Of a DNA stretch of 32,304 nt, positions 26,818-32,304 are shown piece by piece. Below the pieces are notes generated by a model. It did no database searches. It saw only the letters and a program-made list of their open reading frames with translations, and was not told where the DNA came from. Position 1 is the first letter of the stretch. Each line of letters begins with the position of its first letter. The translations under genes and the position numbers were made by a program. Source of the stretch: a virus; the IMG/VR virus record IMGVR_UViG_3300038701_000460, positions 1 to 32,304 of that record. One strand, written 5' to 3'.

Positions 26818-27318
26818 TTACCCCGCTAAGAATTCGAGTGCTTTTTGCTTCACTTCTTGATCGGCTTTCTTCGCTTGCTTGTCATTGCTCGCCAGCCCTT
26901 GAGCAACGATTTCGTGAATTCCTTTCTTGACAGCGGTTCGCATGATGTCACGTTTAAGTTGTGTCATTGTGGAGAAATAGCGACTCACCAATCCTTCGCT
27001 GGTGCCAGCTAATTTTGCGATTTGAGCGCGAGTGATGTTCTGATAGCCTACATCTTTCGACACTTCAATGGCAACATTTAAAATCTGTGTGCGCCGTAAA
27101 TCTGGATTAGCGCGGTTCGTTTTAGCAGGATGGTCAAACCCTTCGTCACCGACATCACCGACAATGCTGTTCACAAATCTGGTGAACGTGCAGCCCATAA
27201 TGTTCGGGAACGACCCCACAGGAATGCCCACTTCGGCGCACAGTGTTTCCCTTGTAAGGTTGATTAAACCGTGTTCTTTCGCTAACTCGATTGCTCGCGA
27301 CCTAATTACATCTTTCAT
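26818..27318 (-). CDS. TetR-like protein with two N-terminal HTH domains
   Basis: 166 residues. Two TetR-N-like units in tandem: residues ~5-50 (AIELAKEHGLINLTRETLCA, then GIPVGSFPNIM) and ~75-125 (ILNVAIEVSKDVGYQNITRA, then TSEGLVSRYFSTMTQLKRDI). The second has the full 'Q.A...G.S.G.VS.YF.TM.QL...IM' form. There is no ligand-binding C-terminal domain, only a Lys/Ala-rich tail. Thus it may bind DNA constitutively, as a replication-initiator accessory or repressor; it sits directly before the primase. Promoter candidate at 27354-27382. Confidence 0.65.
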   Translation of the reverse strand: MKDVIRSRAIELAKEHGLINLTRETLCAEVGIPVGSFPNIMGCTFTRFVNSIVGDVGDEGFDHPAKTNRANPDLRRTQILNVAIEVSKDVGYQNITRAQIAKLAGTSEGLVSRYFSTMTQLKRDIMRTAVKKGIHEIVAQGLASNDKQAKKADQEVKQKALEFLAG

Positions 27319-27353
27319 ATATCCGGTTCCGTTTGTGTGTTATACATCGAGTA

Positions 27354-27382
27354 ACATTAACGCATAATAACGATTCAGTCAA
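27354..27382 (-). promoter_or_regulatory. Promoter for the TetR-like/primase operon
   Basis: Minus strand: TTGACT (27382-27377), 17-bp spacer, TAATGT (27359-27354), 36 nt before the TetR-like start. The -35 overlaps the stop region of the VRR-NUC gene. Confidence 0.5.
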
Positions 27383-27842
27383 TATGGTTAATGAACTTAG
27401 CGTCACCCCCAAGTGACACAATTAATTCAATGAAGCGTGCTTGTGCTTCCTCTCTCGCTGTACCAGTGTAGCGCCAGTTACCGGCTTTAACTTCCCTGGC
27501 AACGAATTGACCGATGACCGTACCGACGTGATGAGGCTCTATAGTCACGGGTTTAATTCCAATGAGGTCAGACGATTTAATCATCTGGTTCATGCGTTTC
27601 GAGTCGTTACACAGTCCGTATCTGACGGGAATACCTCGCTCATCTATTAGCGCACCGACATTATTTCGCCACAGTCGCCAGCCTTTACGGGTGGCATCGA
27701 GTCTTACCGCCGTTTGTATCGCTGCTTCGCTGGAACCAACGGTAGGGGGTGGATCAGTGTTAACCTGTCCCATCATTGCTCTGAGTTCCGTGATCGCTTC
27801 GGGTGGTACGTTCCACTTGTTTGCCCATTGATATAGTGTCAT
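27375..27842 (-). CDS. VRR-NUC nuclease (Holliday-junction/structure-specific type)
   Basis: 155 residues from the ATG at 27842, coupled by ATGA to the helicase stop. PD-(D/E)XK core: Glu39 (SSEA), Asp92 (SSDLIG 90-95), Glu117 and Lys119 (AREVKA), Gln134 in the following helix. This is the standard standalone phage VRR-NUC. Such proteins cut branched DNA and help resolve replication intermediates. The N-terminus ([20 protein letters not shown]) is a short helix. An in-frame ATG at 27854 is less well placed. In operon with the SF2 helicase, which suggests a joint branch-processing module. Confidence 0.85.
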   Translation of the reverse strand: MTLYQWANKWNVPPEAITELRAMMGQVNTDPPPTVGSSEAAIQTAVRLDATRKGWRLWRNNVGALIDERGIPVRYGLCNDSKRMNQMIKSSDLIGIKPVTIEPHHVGTVIGQFVAREVKAGNWRYTGTAREEAQARFIELIVSLGGDAKFINHID

Positions 27843-29482
27843 AAATCGCTCCACACTTTTTCGGCTAGTGCCATTGCTTGTTTTGTCGGTAGTGTTTGTG
27901 CGGTGAGCACGTCTGTACCGTATTTAAAATAGAATCGCTTGTATACTTCGCTATCATCCATCCCCTGTGATCGGCGTGATCCACACCAGTGAGCTAACGC
28001 CTCACGTAGCGCATGGTTCACCTGCAATCGTTCCGTCTGACGCTTCATTGCCGCTCTGATGCCGATTTCAGGCGCATGTTTCGCCTGTAACTCTGCGGCA
28101 ACCTGTGCAGGCGTACGGTTGGCAATTTCGATTTCACCGCGCATCTGAGCAAGTGTGGCTGCATCCAATTCAATGAGATCACCGTCAACCTGTTCGGGTG
28201 ATGATCGTCCGGCCGGTTCGTTCTCATGACCGCACTCAGGACATTGACGATATATACGCTCAAATACTGCGGTACACATGACGCAGGTTTTCACAGGGAT
28301 AACATCGTCTGGTTGACTGCTACCACGTTTATCGCGTCGATCAAGCGTCCATTCCCTCGGTGAATCTGGTAGACCGTGACGCATTACGTTACCAACGTGA
28401 TCAATAATAATAGCGTGAGTTTTACCGTCTAACAGTCTTAAACCACGACCGAATTGCTGTACATAGAGACCGTATGATTGCGTGGGTCGTGCCATTGAAA
28501 CTACTTCTATGGCTGGTAAATCGAAACCTTCCCCGAATAAATCCACGTTGACTAACTGCATCAACTCACGGTTGCGGAACCGTCTGATGATCGCTGTTCG
28601 TTCACGGTCAGGTGTTTTTGCACTTACTACCTCGGCAGGTACACCCGCTTCGTTGAACTGTTTAGCGATTTCGGTAGCGGTTTCAACGTCGGTGGCGAAT
28701 GTGACCCCAAGTTTACCACTTGCAATGCGCTTATAATGCCCAACCACATCACCAACGATGTGAGATTTACGAACCGCTGTGGTTAACTTGGTCTTACTAT
28801 AATCACCTGTTGCCGCACTGATGGTCACATCATGTAGGTCTATATCGTTTGGTGGCGCGAAAATGCGATATTCTGTCAAAAAACCGTCGTTGATCAGGTC
28901 ACGCATGGATGGCCCGATAATCATGTGATCAAATACGCCGTCGTGATGACGACCCAAGCCTTTACCGTCTGCCCGTAGCGGTGTTGCTGTCACGCCTAAT
29001 CCTTTAGCGTTGGGGAACATTAATGTCGCTTGTCCCCACTTGTTATACGTGTTGGCATCATTTTTGCATATGTGATGGCACTCGTCTGTCACCCACAGGG
29101 TCACACTCTTACACCAGTCGCGTAATGAGTCACCCCGCCTGATAAGTGTGTCAACGCCAGCCACAGCGCAAGATGCTGACGGGTTGTAAAATGATTTACC
29201 GCATTCCTGGTAATGAATGTCACAGCAGAATTTAACCACGTTCTTCGGACCGATGATCCGGTGCGGGACTTCTTCATAGTTCAATGCTAAACTAATTTGA
29301 CTCACTAATTCCTGCCGGTGGGCAATCGCTACACTGGCACCATTATGTTTATGGATAGTGTTAGCGAAGGTTCGAGTCTTACCACCGCCTGTCGGCAACA
29401 CCACGCAAACGTTCTTATGTCCCTGTGACCACGCTGCATACGTATCGTCCTGTAACTTCTGTTGATAGCCTCTTAGCTGCAT
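27839..29482 (-). CDS. SF2 DNA helicase (DEAD/ResIII-type) with zinc ribbon
   Basis: 547 residues. QxxA-like start (GYQQKL), Walker A LPTGGGKT (29-36), DECHH (133-137, motif II), [13 protein letters not shown] region (motif III), then motif V/VI-like stretch [20 protein letters not shown] and [13 protein letters not shown]. After ~395: [12 protein letters not shown] with QCPECGHE form a zinc ribbon. C-terminal ~120 residues are helical. Resembles phage/RecQ-less 'ATP-dependent helicase' of the UvsW/YprA style. Starts with GAGG at 29482; promoter TTGACG-16-TATAGT at 29543-29516. In operon with VRR-NUC. Confidence 0.9.
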   Translation of the reverse strand: MQLRGYQQKLQDDTYAAWSQGHKNVCVVLPTGGGKTRTFANTIHKHNGASVAIAHRQELVSQISLALNYEEVPHRIIGPKNVVKFCCDIHYQECGKSFYNPSASCAVAGVDTLIRRGDSLRDWCKSVTLWVTDECHHICKNDANTYNKWGQATLMFPNAKGLGVTATPLRADGKGLGRHHDGVFDHMIIGPSMRDLINDGFLTEYRIFAPPNDIDLHDVTISAATGDYSKTKLTTAVRKSHIVGDVVGHYKRIASGKLGVTFATDVETATEIAKQFNEAGVPAEVVSAKTPDRERTAIIRRFRNRELMQLVNVDLFGEGFDLPAIEVVSMARPTQSYGLYVQQFGRGLRLLDGKTHAIIIDHVGNVMRHGLPDSPREWTLDRRDKRGSSQPDDVIPVKTCVMCTAVFERIYRQCPECGHENEPAGRSSPEQVDGDLIELDAATLAQMRGEIEIANRTPAQVAAELQAKHAPEIGIRAAMKRQTERLQVNHALREALAHWCGSRRSQGMDDSEVYKRFYFKYGTDVLTAQTLPTKQAMALAEKVWSDL

Positions 29483-29501
29483 TTATTTTCCTCACCAACT
29501 G

Positions 29502-29543
29502 TTGACAATGGTGTTACTATACCATAATATCTGTTCTCGTCAA
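29502..29543. promoter_or_regulatory. Two overlapping face-to-face promoters
   Basis: Plus: TTGACA (29502-29507), 17 bp, TAATAT (29525-29530), or CATAAT with 15 bp. Minus: TTGACG (29543-29538), 16 bp, TATAGT (29521-29516). The two use the same 42 bp, with the -10 of each inside the spacer of the other; GTTGAC...GTCAAC frames the whole. Only one polymerase can bind at a time, so helicase and ssb/DUF2800 transcription should exclude each other. Confidence 0.65.
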
Positions 29544-29567
29544 CAACCAAAAACATGAGGTAAATAA

Positions 29568-30269
29568 ATGGAACTCACACTGAAAGATTTAACACCTGAA
29601 CAAGTTATCAAGATCGCTGAATTTATGCGAGGTGATACGGTTACACCATTGAATGAACCCACGCAAGATGAAGTTAAAGCGGTGACTGATTCAATACCGG
29701 ACGCAACACCTGAGCTAGTTGAACCGACCGCTGCGGAAGTGTTCACGCAGGAAGTATTAACCGAACCTGAAGTACCAGCAACCGAGCCCGAGCCTGTTAC
29801 ACCAGCACCAGACGACAACGGTCTTGATGCGGCTGGTATTCCTTGGGACGAGCGTATTCACAGTAGTAGCAAGGCTAAAACCGTGAAAGGCGTTTGGAAG
29901 AAACGTAAAGGTTTACAGGCTCACATTTACGATGCTGTCATGGCCGAACTCACTGGTAAACCAGCACCAGCACCAGCACCAGCACCAGCACCAGCACCAG
30001 CACCAGCACCAGCACCAGCACCAGCACCAGCACCAGCACCAGCAGACAACGTGGTCACAATGGCTGCTCCTGCTCCGGCTGAACCCGTGGCTGAACCTGC
30101 TCCGGCTGGACTAACGTTGCCTGAAATTATGATGCGTGTAACCAGCGGCCAAGTTGATCAGGCGACAGTCATGAACACGTTAGCTAAACACGGACTTAAA
30201 TCTATCGCCATGCTCGGTGCGCGACCTGATTTAATTCCTGTGATCAGCAAGGAGTTATTCAATGAGTGA
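29568..30269 (+). CDS. Pro/Ala-rich phage protein (repeat-linker type)
   Basis: 233 residues, start at 29568 behind GAGGT. N-terminal ~85 residues are acidic and Thr/Glu-rich; residues ~85-120 hold DAAGIPWDERIHSSSKAKTV followed by KGVWKKRKGLQ, a phrase that recurs in phage recombination/ssb operons; then a Pro-Ala run (14 PA from a hexanucleotide array), then a compact C-terminal ~55 residues (LTLPEIMMRVTSGQVDQATV). It resembles a two-domain adaptor joined by a long flexible linker. It overlaps the DUF2800 start by 8 nt. Role unknown, probably in DNA replication/recombination with the next two genes. Confidence 0.65.
   Translation: MELTLKDLTPEQVIKIAEFMRGDTVTPLNEPTQDEVKAVTDSIPDATPELVEPTAAEVFTQEVLTEPEVPATEPEPVTPAPDDNGLDAAGIPWDERIHSSSKAKTVKGVWKKRKGLQAHIYDAVMAELTGKPAPAPAPAPAPAPAPAPAPAPAPAPAPADNVVTMAAPAPAEPVAEPAPAGLTLPEIMMRVTSGQVDQATVMNTLAKHGLKSIAMLGARPDLIPVISKELFNE
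29961..30044 (+). repeat. (CCAGCA)x14 coding repeat
   Basis: Fourteen consecutive hexamers give a Pro-Ala linker of 28 residues. Perfect copies imply recent slippage and length variation between relatives. Confidence 0.9.
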
Positions 30270-31347
30270 GCACTCAATCCTACCACCTTCGGGTGCAGCG
30301 GCTTGGGTTCACTGTCACGGGTGGGTCACAACGAATCAAATGTACCCTGAACCCGATACAGAGGCTTCGAGCGCCGGTGATCAAGCACACGAACAGGCCG
30401 CTACACTGATAGCTGATGCGGCACGGGGGGCGTACAAACCGTCGGATAACGAAGCGGTTAACATGTATGTTGAGTATGTACGCGACTTGATGCAATCAAC
30501 CGGAGTATTCACACCTCACATTGAAGAACGTGTGAGAATGCCTTCGATCAGCGAACTCATGTGGGGCACGGCGGACTGTTGGTTGTTTGATAAATCAACG
30601 GGTCACTTGTACGTCATCGATTTCAAACATGGTCACGGTCTTGTTGAAGCGTTTGAGAATTGGCAGTTAATATCGTACGCCAACGGTATACTTGAAGAAA
30701 TTGCTATCGATGATCAACACATTACTGTTCACATGGTGGTTGTTCAGCCTAATGGATTCCATCCGAAAGGCCCGATCCGTGAGTGGGTAACGCAGGCGAG
30801 TAACTTACGTGGTTATTTCAACCGATTGTCAGTTGCAGCAGAAGCAGCGTTAATGCCCGATCCTGATACAACCACCGGATCACACTGCAAGTATTGTCCA
30901 GCGCGCATCCACTGTGAAGCGGCGTTACGTGCAGGGAACGACTTGTATGAAGCTACAGGTAAGATAAACCCTGTGAACTTAACGCCTGTACAGATGGGTA
31001 CACAGTTAAGTTTGCTCAAACGTGCGATTGCGCATCTCGAATCATTAGAGACAGCACTCGAATCGCAAGTTGAGAACACGATTCGAAGCGGTAACACTGT
31101 TCCTGGTTTCATCACTGAAACGTCTTATGGTCGTCAGAAGTGGACGAAATCGTTTGATGAAGTGGTTAAACTCGGTGAAATGTACGATGTGAAAGTGACA
31201 AAGGATACATTAATCACGCCTAAGCAGGCGCAGAAATTAGGTATTGACGAATCCGTTATTATGGCATATAGTGAAAAACCACGTAACGGCATTAAAGTTG
31301 TTCAAGATAAAACAAACAAAGCTAAAGAGGTATTTAGTAATGAGTGA
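30262..31347 (+). CDS. DUF2800 nuclease (RecB/Cas4-like PD-(D/E)XK)
   Basis: 361 residues. Active site: GTAD (102-105 in ELMWGTADCW), then VIDFKHG with Asp120 and Lys122, then the helix residue Gln135/Tyr139. A C-terminal cysteine set (HCKYCPARIHC: Cys209, 212, 218) plus Cys18 could hold an iron-sulfur cluster as in Cas4/AddB. The family is common in phage recombination operons and is thought to act on DNA ends. Last 60 residues (FITETSYGRQKWTKSFDEVV) are a separate helical part. Overlaps both neighbours by 8 nt: a co-translated replication/recombination set with DUF2815. Confidence 0.85.
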   Translation: MSEHSILPPSGAAAWVHCHGWVTTNQMYPEPDTEASSAGDQAHEQAATLIADAARGAYKPSDNEAVNMYVEYVRDLMQSTGVFTPHIEERVRMPSISELMWGTADCWLFDKSTGHLYVIDFKHGHGLVEAFENWQLISYANGILEEIAIDDQHITVHMVVVQPNGFHPKGPIREWVTQASNLRGYFNRLSVAAEAALMPDPDTTTGSHCKYCPARIHCEAALRAGNDLYEATGKINPVNLTPVQMGTQLSLLKRAIAHLESLETALESQVENTIRSGNTVPGFITETSYGRQKWTKSFDEVVKLGEMYDVKVTKDTLITPKQAQKLGIDESVIMAYSEKPRNGIKVVQDKTNKAKEVFSNE

Positions 31348-32185
31348 CATTTTAATCACAGGGCGTCTGGTAGGTGGTCATCCAATGAAGCGCAACGCTG
31401 TTATTGATGAAAAAACCAAACAACCTAAGATGCAGCACGACGGTATTACACCACGTGTGAATAGTTACATCGGCGTGGCAATTCCCAAGAACGGTGAAGC
31501 ACACTGGAAAGATACTGAATGGGGTGCGCAAATATGGGCAATCGGTGCAGCAGATTGGCCGAATGGCGAATATAACGCGCCATCGTTCGCATGGAAAATT
31601 GTGGATGGCGATAGCGCCATACCAAACAAAGCAGGTAATAAACCATGTGACCGTGAGGGCTACCCTGGCCATTGGATCATCAATGCTCAAACGGAACTAG
31701 GCATCAAGTGTTTCCACGCTGGTAAGTATGATCCGCATCAACAAATCCAGAACGAAAACGAGATCAAACCAGGTGATTATTGCCGAGTGCTAATGAACGT
31801 GAAGGGTAATAACCCGTCACAGTCGCCAGGTGTTTATATTAATCCCGTAATGTTTGAGTTAAGCCGCGCGGGTGTTGAGATCGTCTTGTCTAATGGACCA
31901 AGTGCTGAAAGTGTATTTGGTGGTTCACAGGCGCAGTTGCCGCAGAATGCGGCTGTCGATCCTAACGCTGCTCCGGCACCAGCGGCACCAGCGGCACCAG
32001 CGGCACCAGCGGCACCAGCGGCACCAGCGGCACCAGCGGCACCAGCGGCACCAGCGGCACCAGCGGCACCAGCGTACGACATGGTTACGCCGCCGAAGAC
32101 TTATAACGTCGGCGGACAAATGTTCACCTGGGATCAACTGAAAGGTGCGGGTTTGACTGACGAGCAAATAGCTGCACTAGGTTGA
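31340..32185 (+). CDS. DUF2815 ssDNA-binding-like protein
   Basis: 281 residues from the ATG at 31340 (GAGGT site); upstream in-frame ATG at 31244 is not used by this argument. The first ~200 residues match the DUF2815 form (NSYIGVAIPKNGEAHWKDTE, then YCRVLMNVKGNNPSQSPGVY, INPVMFEL), an OB-like ssDNA-binding fold. Then a low-complexity Ala-Ala-Pro linker made from an 11-copy nonamer, then a conserved C-terminal tail (KTYNVGGQMFTWDQLKGAGL). Tails like this in SSBs bind partners. Shares operon with DUF2800. An accessory to replication/recombination. Confidence 0.8.
   Translation: MSDILITGRLVGGHPMKRNAVIDEKTKQPKMQHDGITPRVNSYIGVAIPKNGEAHWKDTEWGAQIWAIGAADWPNGEYNAPSFAWKIVDGDSAIPNKAGNKPCDREGYPGHWIINAQTELGIKCFHAGKYDPHQQIQNENEIKPGDYCRVLMNVKGNNPSQSPGVYINPVMFELSRAGVEIVLSNGPSAESVFGGSQAQLPQNAAVDPNAAPAPAAPAAPAAPAAPAAPAAPAAPAAPAAPAAPAYDMVTPPKTYNVGGQMFTWDQLKGAGLTDEQIAALG
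31975..32073 (+). repeat. (GGCACCAGC)x11 coding repeat
   Basis: Eleven nonamers in register, encoding the Ala-Pro-Ala linker of the ssb-like protein. Perfect copies, one every 9 bp. Together with (CCAGCA)x14, shows strong local repeat growth in this operon. Confidence 0.9.
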
Positions 32186-32200
32186 TACCTCGAAGCAAGT

Positions 32201-32227
32201 ACACACGGTGACGCCGCAACCGTGTGT
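32201..32227 (+). terminator. Hairpin after the DUF2815 gene, weak terminator candidate
   Basis: ACACACGG (32201-32208) pairs with CCGTGTGT (32220-32227) around an 11-nt loop, 15 nt after the stop. It is not followed by a U-run, so it may only stabilise mRNA or attenuate before the next gene. Confidence 0.35.
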
Positions 32228-32269
32228 GCAAGCGGTAAGTTTAAGTAATGTCGAAGAGGATAGAGTTTT

Positions 32270-32304
32270 TTGGAATTACCAAAAGTAGGAAGTTTGTGGA
32301 CACA
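32270..32304 (+). CDS. Start of a further gene (cut by the right edge)
   Basis: A TTG at 32270 is 9 nt behind AAGAGGA (32254-32260), reading MELPKVGSLWT and running off the window. The rival is an ATG at 32248 (MSKRIEFFGITK), with a weaker ribosome site. Too short to identify; a phage gene of the 'KVGS.W...' opening would fit many small proteins. Confidence 0.4.
   Translation, partial: MELPKVGSLWT

Noticed and set aside
29540-29818. Minus-strand Ser/Gly/Thr-rich ORF opposite the Pro/Ala protein
   Set aside because: Mirror of a low-complexity gene; no ribosome site.
31834-32167. Minus-strand Ala-Gly and Trp-Cys-Arg repeat ORFs
   Set aside because: Mirror readings of the (GGCACCAGC) array inside the ssb-like gene.
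1-32304. tRNA or rRNA genes
   Set aside because: No cloverleaf-like or rRNA-like stretch noticed on either strand; not checked by a dedicated program.

Overview
The window is a contiguous piece of a tailed double-stranded DNA bacteriophage (or prophage / phage-plasmid) of moderate GC, most likely infecting a Gram-negative bacterium. The head genes are of HK97 type: a DUF1073-type portal, an SPP1 gp7-like minor head protein, a protease/scaffold, a major capsid protein and a decoration-like protein. They are followed by head-tail completion proteins, a tail tube protein, G/GT-type tail chaperones with a -1 frameshift site, and a long coiled-coil tape measure protein cut by the left edge. This combination points to a siphovirus-like long non-contractile tail. 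Both window ends cut into the phage genome and no host gene is visible, so host and lifestyle cannot be settled here.

Layout: (1) 1-13490, minus strand, is one long late block read from a promoter at about 13523-13550: portal, gp7-like, protease/scaffold with a nested scaffold start, decoration, capsid, a 59-aa gene, a terminator-like hairpin, a five-gene fibre/accessory cassette, four neck/tail-completion genes, tail tube, chaperones, tape measure. (2) 13562-14756, plus strand, is a four-gene cassette containing two exported proteins, one of them a thermonuclease. (3) 14772-15308 is a minus-strand gene with two HTH-like regions, followed by a 450-600 bp non-coding control region full of GTTTACT boxes, GC-rich repeats and an AT-rich/pyrimidine tract. 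(4) 15935-16838, plus strand, holds a small serine recombinase (apparently starting at AUA) and a TerS-like gene. (5) 16835-18718, minus strand, holds small genes in three transcription units, each driven by a copy of the same promoter/operator/leader module; they include a RadC/JAB protein and several very small ORFs. (6) 18807-19213 is a repeat-rich non-coding stretch, followed by plus-strand HNH endonuclease and large terminase genes (19214-21225). (7) 21205-29482, minus strand, holds early/metabolic genes in several operons: two Tad2 (DUF2829)-like proteins, a DUF5675 protein, zinc-ribbon proteins, a KorA-like HTH regulator, a primase-polymerase/helicase, a TetR-like double-HTH protein, a VRR-NUC nuclease and an SF2 helicase. 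(8) 29502-32304, plus strand, holds a Pro-Ala-rich protein, a DUF2800 PD-(D/E)XK nuclease, a DUF2815 ssDNA-binding-like protein, and the start of a further gene.

How it works together (inference): VapE-like primase/helicase, SF2 helicase, VRR-NUC, DUF2800 and DUF2815 form a replication/recombination set. TerS, TerL and HNH form a packaging set, separated from the portal and written on the other strand. The head and tail genes form one late transcript. A recurring GTTTAC/GTAAAC box and a recurring AACGAAACG leader box tie several early promoters into what looks like one regulon. The least described parts are that regulon, the two Tad2-like genes behind a leader peptide, the AUA-start recombinase, the repeat blocks upstream of HNH-TerL, and the chains of 18-60 codon genes coupled by ATGA overlaps.
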